In this document: positions 26,282 through 34,945 of the stretch, piece by piece
How the letters are laid out: every line of letters starts with the position of its first letter
Position numbering within the stretch: position 1 is the first letter of the stretch
Assembly (NCBI GenBank): GCA_023386815.1
Contig: JAEWIZ010000021.1
Span: 62,001 to 126,000, forward strand
DNA: 64,000 nucleotides
From: Bacillota bacterium
Lineage (GTDB): Bacteria > Bacillota > Clostridia > Lachnospirales > Lachnospiraceae
Reading direction: 5' to 3'
Program-made: the position numbers and the translations under genes
Notes under the pieces: model-generated
Told to the model about the DNA's origin: nothing
Seen by the model: only the letters and a program-made list of their open reading frames with translations
Databases searched by the model: none

Positions 26282-27289
26282 ATGGCAGTAAAAGTAGCAA
26301 TTAATGGTTTTGGACGTATCGGCCGTCTTGCATTCAGACAGATGTTCGGCGCAGAAGGTTACGAAGTTGTAGCTATCAACGACTTAACAGACGCAAAAAT
26401 GTTAGCACATTTATTAAAATATGACACAGCACAGGGTAGATATGTTGGTCACACAGTTGAAGCAAAAGAAAGCTCTATCGTAGTAGATGGTAAGGAAATT
26501 CAGATCTATGCTCAGAAGAACCCAGCTGATTTACCTTGGGGTGAGTTAAATGTTGATGTAGTACTTGAGTGTACAGGCTTCTTTACATCCAAAGCTAAGG
26601 CTCAGTCACATATCGATGCAGGTGCTAAGAAGGTAGTTATCTCCGCTCCAGCTGGTGATGATCTTCCTACTGTTGTATTCAGCGTTAACGAGAATACTTT
26701 AAAAGCTTCTGATACAATCATTTCCGCAGCTTCTTGTACAACAAACTGCTTAGCTCCTATGGCAGATACCTTAAATAAATTAGTTCCAGTAGAAAAAGGC
26801 TTCATGACAACAATTCATGCTTACACAGGTGATCAGATGACATTAGACGGCCCTCATCCAAAGGGAGATTTAAGAAGAGCACGTGCAGCTGCAGCTAATA
26901 TCGTTCCTAACTCCACAGGTGCTGCTAAAGCTATCGGTCTTGTTATTCCTGAATTAGCTGGTAAATTAGATGGCGCTGCACAGAGAGTTCCTGTTCCTAC
27001 AGGATCCCTTACTGAGTTAGTAGCTGTTGTTAACGGTAAAGTTACCAAGGCTGACATCAACGCAGCAATGAAGGCAGCTTCTAGCGCATCCTTCGGTTAC
27101 ACTGAGGAAGAATTAGTATCTTCTGATATCGTTGGTATCACAGAAGGTTCTTTATTCGATGCTACTCAGACAAAGGTTACCGATCTTGGAGACAAGACTT
27201 TAGTTAAGGTTGTTTCCTGGTATGATAACGAGAATTCTTACACAAGCCAGATGGTTAGAACTATCAAATATTTTGCTGAATTAGCATAA
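26282..27289 (+). CDS. gap: Glyceraldehyde-3-phosphate dehydrogenase, type I
   Basis: This 335-aa glycolytic enzyme converts glyceraldehyde 3-phosphate, phosphate and NAD to 1,3-bisphosphoglycerate. The Rossmann motif NGFGRIGR is at residues 8-15. The catalytic Cys lies in SAASCTTNCLAP, with the His in a conserved TIHAYTGDQ segment. The C-terminal WYDNENSYTSQMV is typical. Codon choice is strongly biased, as in highly expressed genes. ATG 26282 follows TTAGGAGGAATT. It is the first gene of the lower-glycolysis block and has several promoter candidates and a strong terminator directly after it. Confidence 0.98.
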   Translation: MAVKVAINGFGRIGRLAFRQMFGAEGYEVVAINDLTDAKMLAHLLKYDTAQGRYVGHTVEAKESSIVVDGKEIQIYAQKNPADLPWGELNVDVVLECTGFFTSKAKAQSHIDAGAKKVVISAPAGDDLPTVVFSVNENTLKASDTIISAASCTTNCLAPMADTLNKLVPVEKGFMTTIHAYTGDQMTLDGPHPKGDLRRARAAAANIVPNSTGAAKAIGLVIPELAGKLDGAAQRVPVPTGSLTELVAVVNGKVTKADINAAMKAASSASFGYTEEELVSSDIVGITEGSLFDATQTKVTDLGDKTLVKVVSWYDNENSYTSQMVRTIKYFAELA

Positions 27290-27324
27290 TAATATCTGGT
27301 ATTAGTGATTTATTGATCCATCAT

Positions 27325-27354
27325 GGGTCCGGTCTTTCAGGACCGGACCCTTTT
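27325..27354 (+). terminator. Rho-independent terminator between gap and pgk
   Basis: GGGTCCGGTC (27325-27334) and GACCGGACCC (27341-27350) form a perfect 10-bp GC-rich stem with a 6-nt loop and TTTT. I found no clear promoter in 27355-27485, so pgk may depend partly on read-through. Confidence 0.9.
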
Positions 27355-27485
27355 ATACTTGATAAATGGATTTTGCTAGCTGTTTATCTTGTATTTGATT
27401 AATGAGAGTTGCTAGGCTGACTTCATTAATACATGACACATGAATTCTATCAATAGATTTATGGTGTATCGAAAGGAGTATGCAT

Positions 27486-28676
27486 ATGTTAAATAAAAAA
27501 TCAGTTGATGATATCAACGTAAAAGGGAAAAGAGTATTAGTTAGATGTGATTTTAATGTTCCTTTACAGGAGGGAAGAATCACAGATGAGAATCGTTTAG
27601 TAGCAGCACTTCCTACAATTAAGAAGTTAATTAATGATGGTGGTAAGGTAATTCTTTGCTCCCACTTGGGAAAACCAAAGGGTGAGCCAAAGCCGGAATT
27701 ATCTTTAGCTCCAGTAGCTGCAAGATTATCTGAGTTACTAGGACAAGAGGTTAAATTTGCAAAAGATGATACAGTAGTTGGCGAGAATGCAAAGGCAGCT
27801 GTTGCTGCTATGCAGGATGGTGACGTAGTTCTTCTTGAAAATACTCGTTATAGAGTAGAAGAGACAAAGAATGGTGAAGCTTTCAGTAAGGAATTAGCTT
27901 CTCTTTGTGATGTATTCGTAAATGATGCTTTCGGTACGGCTCATAGAGCACACTGCTCCAATGTTGGTGTTACACAGTTCGTTGATACCGCTGTTGTAGG
28001 TTACTTAATGCAGAAGGAAATCGAATTCCTTGGCAATGCAGTAAATAATCCTAAGAGACCTTTCGTAGCAATTCTTGGTGGTTCCAAGGTTTCCAGCAAG
28101 ATTTCTGTAATCGAGAATCTTTTGGATAAAGTTGATACCTTAATCATCGGTGGTGGTATGGCTTACACCTTCTTAAAAGCTATGGGAAAAGAAACAGGTA
28201 AATCCTTATTAGAGCCTGATTACCTAGACTATGCTAAGAAAATGCTTGATAAGGCAGCTGAAAAGAACGTTAAAATGTTAATTCCTGTTGACAACGTAGT
28301 TGCAGCAGAATTCAGCAACGATGCACCTTTCAAGACTGTTGGTCAGGATATCGAAGAGGGATATTTAGGACTTGATATCGGTGAAGAAACCAGCAAGCTT
28401 TATGCAGATGCGATCAAAGATGCAAAGACTGTAGTTTGGAATGGACCTATGGGTGTATTCGAAATGTCTAACTTTGCAAAAGGTACCATTGCAATAGCTA
28501 AGGCATTATCCGAAATCGATGCAACAACTATTATCGGTGGTGGTGATTCTGCCGCAGCTGTTAATATCCTTGGCTTCGGTGACAAGATGACTCACATCTC
28601 AACAGGCGGTGGTGCATCCTTAGAGTTCCTTGAGGGTAAAGAGTTACCAGGCGTTGCAGCAGCTAACAATAAATAG
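27486..28676 (+). CDS. pgk: Phosphoglycerate kinase
   Basis: This 396-aa two-domain enzyme transfers phosphate from 1,3-bisphosphoglycerate to ADP. The substrate segment VRCDFNVPL near the N-terminus, GSKVSSKI in the middle and the nucleotide-binding GGGDSAAAV near the C-terminus are intact. ATG 27486 is preferred over ATG 27480 because AGGAG at 27474-27478 is 7 nt away from the former but only 1 nt from the latter. It lies 196 nt after gap and is followed by tpiA. Confidence 0.97.
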   Translation: MLNKKSVDDINVKGKRVLVRCDFNVPLQEGRITDENRLVAALPTIKKLINDGGKVILCSHLGKPKGEPKPELSLAPVAARLSELLGQEVKFAKDDTVVGENAKAAVAAMQDGDVVLLENTRYRVEETKNGEAFSKELASLCDVFVNDAFGTAHRAHCSNVGVTQFVDTAVVGYLMQKEIEFLGNAVNNPKRPFVAILGGSKVSSKISVIENLLDKVDTLIIGGGMAYTFLKAMGKETGKSLLEPDYLDYAKKMLDKAAEKNVKMLIPVDNVVAAEFSNDAPFKTVGQDIEEGYLGLDIGEETSKLYADAIKDAKTVVWNGPMGVFEMSNFAKGTIAIAKALSEIDATTIIGGGDSAAAVNILGFGDKMTHISTGGGASLEFLEGKELPGVAAANNK

Positions 28677-28713
28677 GATATAAGAGACAATTTTCTTGTT
28701 AAAGAATAGGGTG

Positions 28714-28760
28714 GCAAGCTTATCTTAAGAGATTTCATTGATTTTTTAAGGAAAGCTTGC
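28714..28760 (+). other. Imperfect hairpin in the pgk-tpiA gap
   Basis: GCAAGCTTATCTTAA (28714-28728) pairs with TTAAGGAAAGCTTGC (28746-28760) over 15 positions with two mismatches. It lacks a T-tract and sits about 30 nt before the tpiA start, so an RNA-processing or translational role is more likely than termination. Confidence 0.45.
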
Positions 28761-28792
28761 TACAATTGAGTATAAAATATAGGAGGACTATC

Positions 28793-29539
28793 ATGCGTAA
28801 GAAGATAATTGCAGGTAACTGGAAGATGAATAAAACTCCAGCAGAGACAGTTGCCTTAATCAATGAATTAAAGCCTTTAGTAGTAACAGAGGAGGCAGAT
28901 GTAGTATTTTGCGTACCAGCAATCAGCCTGACAACAGCATTAGAAGCTGCAAAGGGTACCAATATTGAAATCGGTGCACAGAATATGTACTTCGAGGAGA
29001 GCGGTGCTTATACCGGCGAAATCGCTCCTAATATGTTAACTAGCATTGGTGTTAAATATGTTATCATTGGACATTCCGAGAGAAGAGAATACTTCGCAGA
29101 GTCTGATGAAACTGTTAATAAAAAAGTATTAAAGGCATTTGAGCACGGAATCACACCAATTGTTTGCTGCGGTGAGTCATTAACTCAGAGAGAACAGGGT
29201 ATCACAATTGACTGGATTCGTCAGCAGATTAAAATTGCCTTCTTAAGTGTAACAGCAGAACAGGCAAAGACAGCAGTTATTGCATATGAGCCAATTTGGG
29301 CGATCGGTACAGGTAAGGTTGCTACAACAGAACAGGCAGAAGAGGTTTGCAAAGCAATCCGCGAATGCATCGCTGAGATTTATGATGAAGCTACTGCAGC
29401 AGCAATCCGTATTCAATACGGCGGCAGCGTAACAGCAGCAAGTGCTGCTGAGCTGTTTTCACAGCCAGATATTGATGGTGGATTAGTTGGCGGTGCAAGT
29501 TTAAAGGCTGATTTTGGTAAGATTGTAAATTATAAATAG
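28793..29539 (+). CDS. tpiA: Triose-phosphate isomerase
   Basis: This 248-aa TIM-barrel enzyme interconverts dihydroxyacetone phosphate and glyceraldehyde 3-phosphate. Visible active-site residues are the Asn/Lys of AGNWKMNK, the His of IGHSERR, the Glu of AYEPIWAIGTG and the phosphate loop YGGSV with GGLVGGASL. ATG 28793 follows AGGAGGACT; an upstream in-frame codon at 28757 lacks a ribosome site. It lies between pgk and gpmI. Confidence 0.97.
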   Translation: MRKKIIAGNWKMNKTPAETVALINELKPLVVTEEADVVFCVPAISLTTALEAAKGTNIEIGAQNMYFEESGAYTGEIAPNMLTSIGVKYVIIGHSERREYFAESDETVNKKVLKAFEHGITPIVCCGESLTQREQGITIDWIRQQIKIAFLSVTAEQAKTAVIAYEPIWAIGTGKVATTEQAEEVCKAIRECIAEIYDEATAAAIRIQYGGSVTAASAAELFSQPDIDGGLVGGASLKADFGKIVNYK

Positions 29540-29642
29540 TAATGAAATGATATTAAAATAATGATAAATCATTCATTAAGATATTATAATATACAGTAGT
29601 AAAAAAATAGTCTGATCTTCGGATTATGACTTGAAATTTACT

Positions 29643-29730
29643 TTAGACAGGGCTCATACCTCTGTCTAAGGGTTCGTGGAGATACCAATTCCACAGCAAT
29701 GGTGATAAGTGTTTGCCGCTTAACTGCGGC
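29643..29730 (+). promoter_or_regulatory. Structured leader between tpiA and gpmI
   Basis: The 207-nt gap holds TTAGACAG/CTGTCTAA (29643-29650 with 29662-29669) and GCCGC/GCGGC (29715-29719 with 29726-29730). The second hairpin ends 5 nt before the GGAGG of gpmI. No terminator T-tract follows. It may modulate translation or stabilise processed mRNA ends. Confidence 0.4.
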
Positions 29731-29746
29731 TGAATGGAGGATTAAC

Positions 29747-31288
29747 ATGAGTAAAAAACCTACAGTTTTAATGATATTAGATGGTTTTGGTTTGAATGAA
29801 AAAGTAGAAGCAAATGCGATTGCTGAAGCTAAAAAACCAAACATTGACCGATTAATGAAAGAATATCCTTTTGTTAAGGGATATGCGAGTGGAATGGCAG
29901 TAGGCTTACCGGATGGACAGATGGGTAATTCGGAAGTTGGACATATTAATATGGGCGCTGGTAGAATCGTATATCAGGAGCTGACAAGAATAACAAAGGA
30001 AATCCAGGATGGAACCTTCTATAAAAATACTGCATTATTGGAAGCAATTGAGAATTGTAAGAAGAATGATTCAGATTTGCATTTATTCGGATTACTATCC
30101 GATGGCGGTGTTCATAGCCATATCAATCACCTATACGCATTGTTAGAGTTAGCGAAGCGAGAAGAATTAAAGAATGTATACGTTCATGCTTTCCTAGATG
30201 GTAGAGACACTCCTCCTGCTTCCGGTAAAGGCTTTATTGAGCAGCTTCAGGAACAGATGAAGACCATTGGTGTTGGTAAGGTTGCAACTGTTATGGGGCG
30301 TTATTATGCGATGGATCGTGATAACCGCTGGGATCGTGTAGAAAAGGCTTATAATGCTATTGTACTTGGAGAAGGAGAAACAGCAGAAAGTGCAACAACT
30401 GCTGTCCAAAATTCCTATGATCAAGAAAAATTTGATGAATTTGTACTGCCGACAGTAGTCACCGATAATGGTAAGCCGGTTGCAACAATCAAAGAAAAGG
30501 ATTCTGTTATTTTCTTCAATTTCAGACCTGATCGAGCAAGAGAAATTACAAGAGTATTCTGTGATGATGAATTTACTGGTTTTAACCGTGCAAAAAGAAT
30601 GGAATTAACCTATGTATGCTTCTCAGAGTATGATGTGACTATTTCAAATAAAATTGCTGCGTTCCATAAGATTTCTCTGGATAACACCTTTGGAGAATTT
30701 CTTGCTGCAAACCACAAAACACAGCTTCGTCTTGCCGAGACTGAAAAGTATGCACATGTTACCTTCTTCTTTAATGCCGGTGTTGAGGTTCCTAATGAAG
30801 GAGAAGAACGAATCCTGGTAAAATCACCAAAGGTTGCCACCTATGATTTACAGCCTGAGATGAGCGCATTTGAAGTTGCTGATAACCTGGTTAAGGCAAT
30901 CAAATCTGATAAATATGATGTTATTGTTGTAAACTTTGCAAACCCTGATATGGTAGGTCATACTGGTATCGAAGATGCAGCAATTAAAGCAATTGAAACT
31001 GTTGATCAATGTGTTGGGATGGCTGTTGAAGCTTTATTATCTGTGGATGGACAGATGTTCATTTGTGCAGACCATGGAAATGCGGAGCAGTTAGTTGACT
31101 ATGAGACACATGAACCTTTTACCGCACATACTACGAACCCGGTTCCATTTATCTTAGTTAATTACGACAAAAACTATACCTTAGCAGAGGGTGGATGCCT
31201 GGCAGACATTATCCCTACCTTAATTGCAATGATGGGAATGGAAAAACCAGCCGAAATGACCGGTAAATCCTTATTAATTAAAAAATAA
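29747..31288 (+). CDS. gpmI: Phosphoglycerate mutase, cofactor-independent
   Basis: This 513-aa alkaline-phosphatase-fold enzyme converts 3- to 2-phosphoglycerate using two Mn ions. Metal ligands are visible in MILDGFG at the start, in the catalytic-Ser region QMGNSEVGHIN, and in FANPDMVGHTG, ADHGNAE and EPFTAHTTNPVPF near the end. ATG 29747 has GGAGG 6 nt upstream. An in-frame codon at 29699 would place the start inside a leader hairpin region and is rejected. It completes gap-pgk-tpiA-gpmI and is followed by secG. Confidence 0.97.
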   Translation: MSKKPTVLMILDGFGLNEKVEANAIAEAKKPNIDRLMKEYPFVKGYASGMAVGLPDGQMGNSEVGHINMGAGRIVYQELTRITKEIQDGTFYKNTALLEAIENCKKNDSDLHLFGLLSDGGVHSHINHLYALLELAKREELKNVYVHAFLDGRDTPPASGKGFIEQLQEQMKTIGVGKVATVMGRYYAMDRDNRWDRVEKAYNAIVLGEGETAESATTAVQNSYDQEKFDEFVLPTVVTDNGKPVATIKEKDSVIFFNFRPDRAREITRVFCDDEFTGFNRAKRMELTYVCFSEYDVTISNKIAAFHKISLDNTFGEFLAANHKTQLRLAETEKYAHVTFFFNAGVEVPNEGEERILVKSPKVATYDLQPEMSAFEVADNLVKAIKSDKYDVIVVNFANPDMVGHTGIEDAAIKAIETVDQCVGMAVEALLSVDGQMFICADHGNAEQLVDYETHEPFTAHTTNPVPFILVNYDKNYTLAEGGCLADIIPTLIAMMGMEKPAEMTGKSLLIKK

Positions 31289-31289
31289 G

Positions 31290-31318
31290 TTGAAATAATT
31301 TCTAATCTATGATAGAAT
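31290..31318 (+). promoter_or_regulatory. SigmaA promoter of secG
   Basis: TTGAAA (31290-31295) and TAGAAT (31313-31318) are spaced by 17 bp in the short gpmI-secG gap, allowing secG expression independent of glycolysis genes. Confidence 0.7.
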
Positions 31319-31350
31319 TATGTTTAGTTTTGTAGGAGGTGTAGGACAAG

Positions 31351-31593
31351 ATGGCAACCTTAAAGGTTATTTTGCAGATTATCTATGTGTTAGTATGTAT
31401 AGCACTGGTAATTATAGTATTAAGACAGGAAGGTAAAAATGCAGGATTATCAGGAGCATTAACTGGTTCCAGCGAAACATATTGGGCAAAGAATAAAGGT
31501 CGTTCAATGGAAGGCAATTTAGAAAGAATAACGAAGTATTTAGCAGCTGCTTTTATGGTACTCTCTGTTGTTTTGAATCTGAATATCTGGTAA
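31351..31593 (+). CDS. secG: Preprotein translocase subunit SecG
   Basis: This 80-aa small membrane protein assists SecYE/SecA protein export. It has two hydrophobic helices (about 5-24 and 60-79) joined by a cytoplasmic loop with the family-typical GLSGALTGSSETYWAKNKGRS segment. ATG 31351 follows AGGAGGTGTAGG. The position after glycolysis genes and normally just before rnr is common in Firmicutes. Here it ends in a strong terminator, and other genes separate it from rnr. Confidence 0.95.
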   Translation: MATLKVILQIIYVLVCIALVIIVLRQEGKNAGLSGALTGSSETYWAKNKGRSMEGNLERITKYLAAAFMVLSVVLNLNIW

Positions 31594-31609
31594 TAAATGT
31601 GATTAAAAA

Positions 31610-31660
31610 GAGCTGTTGCACTAATGGTTAAAAGCCACAAGTGTACAGCTCGTTTTTTTT
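31610..31660 (+). terminator. Rho-independent terminator of secG
   Basis: GAGCTGTTGCAC (31610-31621) pairs with GTGTACAGCTC (31641-31651), followed by eight T's (31653-31660). Confidence 0.87.
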
Positions 31661-31743
31661 GTGCTTTATAAGATTTTTAGGTTAGATTAGTAAGGACTTT
31701 GGAAATAGAAGGACAAGGGAAAAATGAACGGGGGTGAGGTTTC

Positions 31744-32889
31744 GTGAGTCTGGCAAATAATATGATTTTAGACATATATTCCATTGTAATTATTTTGATT
31801 ATCTATTTTCATGCTTGTCGATCATTTGATAAAGAGTCATTGCAGGATAAAATCTTTATGAGAATATTGTATTCCACGATCTTAATGTTAGTTGTAGATA
31901 TATTTAGCAGATTTGATGGTAAAGCTCATATGATCTATCCCGTGATAAATGCCTTTGGTAATTTTGTGATATTCTTGATGAACCCTATTTTACCCTCCTT
32001 GTGGCTAATTTATGTTTACTTGGAAATCTATAGTGATGGAAGAAAAATCAATCGAATACGATATCCACTTTATGTAGTAAATGTTATTAATGTAATACTT
32101 CTAATCATGACTCAATTTTATGGATGGTATTATTATATCGACTCCAATAATGTATATCACAGAGGACCATTTTTCATGATCCCTGCAAGTATTACCATTG
32201 TAATTGTTTCTGTAGCTTTTACATTAACGTTATTAAACTATAAAAGGTTGGAAAAAAAGAGCTTTATATCACTGATATTCTTTTCACTACCACCATTTGT
32301 CAGTATAATATTACAGATTATGTTCTATGGTCTTTCACTGGTGCTAAATAGCGTTGTTTTTTCAATATTGGTGGTATTCTTAAATATACAAAATCACGGG
32401 ATGTATACGGATCATCTAACAGGGATAAATAACAGAAAAAAGCTGGATGTATATTTAAGAAATAAAATTTGTTCTAAAAATGAAGATAAAGGCTTCTCAG
32501 CTATCTTGATTGATATCAATAATTTTAAATTTATTAATGATACCTACGGGCATAATACAGGTGATCATGCCTTAGAGATTACTGCAAAGCTACTGAAAAG
32601 TTGTCTTAGTTCGAATGATTTCATAGCCAGGTTTGGTGGAGACGAATTCTGCATAATTCTGGAGATCTCCAATCGGAGAGAGTTGGAGACTATGATTTAT
32701 AAGATTAATAGCTGTCTGGAAAAGTATAATAGATCCAGCTCCCAGCCATATCAAATCAGCCTAAGTATAGGCTATGCTGTTTATGATTGCCATTCTCATA
32801 TGAGCGCAGAGGAATTCTTAAAGCAGGTAGATTTATTAATGTATGAGGATAAGCAAGCCTTTAGAAATAAATTATCCACGAACTATTAA
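31744..32889 (+). CDS. Membrane diguanylate cyclase (GGDEF protein)
   Basis: This 381-aa protein has an N-terminal membrane region of six to seven hydrophobic segments (about 8-215) and a C-terminal GGDEF domain. The active-site motif is intact as RFGGDEF, preceded by the typical DHLTGINNRKKLD and an IDINNFKFINDTYGH metal-binding segment. It should make cyclic di-GMP from GTP. No EAL domain is fused. The start is GTG 31744 behind GGGGGTGAGG. It is inserted between secG and rnr, a pair usually adjacent, and is followed by an AT-rich repeat array. The input signal is unknown. Confidence 0.92.
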   Translation: MSLANNMILDIYSIVIILIIYFHACRSFDKESLQDKIFMRILYSTILMLVVDIFSRFDGKAHMIYPVINAFGNFVIFLMNPILPSLWLIYVYLEIYSDGRKINRIRYPLYVVNVINVILLIMTQFYGWYYYIDSNNVYHRGPFFMIPASITIVIVSVAFTLTLLNYKRLEKKSFISLIFFSLPPFVSIILQIMFYGLSLVLNSVVFSILVVFLNIQNHGMYTDHLTGINNRKKLDVYLRNKICSKNEDKGFSAILIDINNFKFINDTYGHNTGDHALEITAKLLKSCLSSNDFIARFGGDEFCIILEISNRRELETMIYKINSCLEKYNRSSSQPYQISLSIGYAVYDCHSHMSAEEFLKQVDLLMYEDKQAFRNKLSTNY

Positions 32890-32943
32890 GAAGAGACGAT
32901 AGGTACTAGGTTTGATGATATAGAGAATGGATATATATAATAG

Positions 32944-33230
32944 TTGGTTGATAAATAACAGGTTTGATAAATATAAAGGTTGATAAATAATAGATTTAGG
33001 AATAAAAGAGCTAAAATTGCTGATAGATAAGAGAATGTTAATAAAAAACAGATAAATAAAAGAGCAGATAAATAAGAGAGCAGAAAAATAAAAGAGCAGA
33101 AAAATAAAAGAGCAGAAAATTAAGAGAGCAGATTTAAAAAAGAGCTGATAATTAATATAAGTATTAATTAATAAAAGTACCGATAGATAAAAGAGCTAAT
33201 AAATATATGGATTGATAAATAAAGAATTTA
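32944..33230 (+). repeat. AT-rich tandem array with 16-bp period
   Basis: Six contiguous 16-bp units (33061, 33077, 33093, 33109, 33125, 33141, ending 33156) share the pattern AGAGCAGAWAAATAAA; units 2 and 3 are identical. Degenerate versions with GGTTGATAAATAA flank them from 32944, and scattered AAAAGAGCTAATAAAT copies run to about 33230. The period is not a multiple of 3 and stops occur in all frames, so the array is non-coding. It follows the GGDEF gene and would be in its 3' untranslated region. There are no spacers, so it is not CRISPR. Confidence 0.75.
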
Positions 33231-33254
33231 CAATAGAAGGATTGGAAAGTATTG

Positions 33255-33298
33255 GGGCTGCTACACGGGATATTTTTATTATTGATGTGTTGCAGCCC
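33255..33298. terminator. Hairpin between convergent genes
   Basis: GGGCTGCTACAC (33255-33266) pairs with GTGTTGCAGCCC (33287-33298) with one mismatch. It lies between the plus-strand GGDEF gene with its repeat array and the minus-strand HAAS gene ending at 33396, and could terminate both. Confidence 0.6.
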
Positions 33299-33395
33299 TT
33301 GATTTATCTTTTTAGATGATAACTATATGCAATTATTTAAAATTCAATGTTCCACTTTCTTGCGATTTATTAGGATAAGTAGCACCATTTTTCGG

Positions 33396-34379
33396 TTATT
33401 TTTTAGCCTTTATAAATGCTGAGATGCAATCCCATACACTGATTACAATAATAACAATAATTACCACAATTACTGAACTATGATACCAGCGATTAATTAT
33501 CTGGGTAGCAGAAATATTCATAATATCTGCGATTCCATTAAAAAATTCCTGGTTGATTATTTGTTTGTCAAGTAATAAACAGCTAATTAGAATGCAGGAG
33601 GCAATGTTTTGTACGACATTAGCAATGGCAAGGGGCAGATTCCATTTGTTTTGAATGAATTTCCATACGATAAAGGCCAGTTGAACTAGGGTGATCAATA
33701 TAATTGCACTCAGGTATAGGGCTAAACGCTCCTCAGAAAATAGAGGAATTATTTTTTTTGTACTATTTTCATGGATATACATAGCAATCAGGTTAGGATT
33801 GAAATATAGTACTGATACAAATAACAGGGTGAAAAATAAGGATAAGCCAGTTTCTGCCCGTGATATTTTCTTGCTTGGAGGTACTACATCCGTTGGCAAA
33901 TCATTAACTGTCCAGTCTTTCTTTGAAAAGGGCATTTCACCTTCACTGACTCCGGTTCTCTCAAGGATTGCATAAATTAAGGTTACCCAGACAGCAGCTT
34001 GAACAACAGCTCCAATAGTATTGCTGATCAAGTCGGTAATGAGACTCACATAATTGCTGCTCTCAGGGAAATTTAGTACCCAAGTAAAAATGGTTATGCC
34101 AAGGATCACGGAGACTACAATACCTGTTACTAACTTAAGTAAGGAAATATAACTGTCGAAAAGAGTTGGTCCGATTAGATATCTTTTCGTAGGGTTATAT
34201 TCATGTGCAAGCTTTCTCGGATTTCCCATTTTCTCTAGCACCTTGCGAATATCCTGATCAGTAGGCTGATCCGGTAACATATCTTCTATATTGGATCTAA
34301 GTTCATCGGCAACATCCTTCCGATTTTTATCTGACAGATATTCAGTTACTGCAAAAACGTATCGATCGATTAGATTCAT
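33396..34379 (-). CDS. HAAS-domain membrane protein (PadR-associated)
   Basis: This 327-aa protein has an N-terminal helical HAAS/DUF1700-like domain (about 1-60: YVFAVTEYLSDKNRKDVADEL and following, ending MGNPRKLAHEYNP). Six or so hydrophobic segments follow between about 70 and 325. Such proteins are regularly encoded after a PadR repressor. Its ATG overlaps the PadR stop by 4 nt, so translation is coupled. The biochemical function of the family is not known; a role in the envelope or in sensing is guessed from context. Confidence 0.82.
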   Translation of the reverse strand: MNLIDRYVFAVTEYLSDKNRKDVADELRSNIEDMLPDQPTDQDIRKVLEKMGNPRKLAHEYNPTKRYLIGPTLFDSYISLLKLVTGIVVSVILGITIFTWVLNFPESSNYVSLITDLISNTIGAVVQAAVWVTLIYAILERTGVSEGEMPFSKKDWTVNDLPTDVVPPSKKISRAETGLSLFFTLLFVSVLYFNPNLIAMYIHENSTKKIIPLFSEERLALYLSAIILITLVQLAFIVWKFIQNKWNLPLAIANVVQNIASCILISCLLLDKQIINQEFFNGIADIMNISATQIINRWYHSSVIVVIIVIIVISVWDCISAFIKAKK

Positions 34380-34738
34380 ACTTCTTCATCCTCCTTTAAT
34401 AATAATTCTAATTGTTCAGAAAGTGTTCTCCACTCTTTTTTTAAATGCTGATAAACAGCCTTCCCTTCTTCACTCAAGACATAGAATTTTCGTGGTCTGC
34501 TTTCACTGGTATCCCACTCGCTGGTAAGTAATCCTTGCTTTTCTAATCTGCGCAAGAGGGGATATAGGGTCCCGGCCTCAATCAGAGTACTCTTTTCTTC
34601 TAATTTCTGCACCAAAGAGTATCCATATTCTGGACTTCCTAGCTGACTTAAAACCGAGAGCACCAGGGTTCCTCGTTTTAATTCTATAATCAGTGAATTT
34701 ATTAGTTCATTATAAGCTTCCAAATAATCACCTGCCAT
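34376..34738 (-). CDS. PadR-family transcriptional regulator
   Basis: This 120-aa winged-helix repressor shows the PadR core: GTLVLSVLSQLGSPEYGYSL, then EAGTLYPLLRRLEKQGLL and SRPRKFYVLSEEG. A C-terminal helix serves dimerisation. I place the start at 34738. An in-frame GTG at 34777 lies at or before the predicted transcription start of the promoter at 34780-34809 and so cannot be used. No good ribosome site is visible before 34738. The overlapping palindrome suggests autorepression. The target beyond its own operon is unknown. Confidence 0.88.
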   Translation of the reverse strand: MAGDYLEAYNELINSLIIELKRGTLVLSVLSQLGSPEYGYSLVQKLEEKSTLIEAGTLYPLLRRLEKQGLLTSEWDTSESRPRKFYVLSEEGKAVYQHLKKEWRTLSEQLELLLKEDEEV

Positions 34739-34779
34739 TTTGTTATTAAGGAAAATTGTAAAATACTTCCCTTGCACTT

Positions 34780-34809
34780 ATTATAGTGTATGACGTACAC
34801 TATTGTCAA
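34780..34809 (-). promoter_or_regulatory. PadR-operon promoter with perfect palindromic operator
   Basis: On the minus strand TTGACA (34804-34809) and TATAAT (34780-34785) are spaced by 18 bp, both perfect hexamers. The spacer is filled by ATAGTGTA-N5-TACACTAT (34783-34803), a perfect 8-bp inverted repeat resembling PadR-type operators. Confidence 0.82.
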
Positions 34810-34891
34810 CATGATAATATTAATATTATAAAAATAATAAATAAAATATTATGGCTTTGTTTTGATTTATTATTTTAAAATAGCAAAATTA

Positions 34892-34900
34892 TGGTATACT
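34892..34900 (+). promoter_or_regulatory. Extended -10 promoter of rnr
   Basis: TGGTATACT (34892-34900) has the TGN extension and a good -10 hexamer, 45 nt before the rnr start. No convincing -35 is present. Confidence 0.5.
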
Positions 34901-34945
34901 ATTAGTAAATTGTCCTCTGCGACATGCAGTAGAATGGAGGAAAAG

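Noticed and set aside
33061..33156. CRISPR-like regular repeats
   Set aside because: The 16-bp units are contiguous with no unique spacers, and no cas genes are near.
34739..34777. GTG 34777 as the start of the PadR gene
   Set aside because: It lies at or upstream of the transcription start predicted from the consensus promoter, and the extra residues do not match the family.
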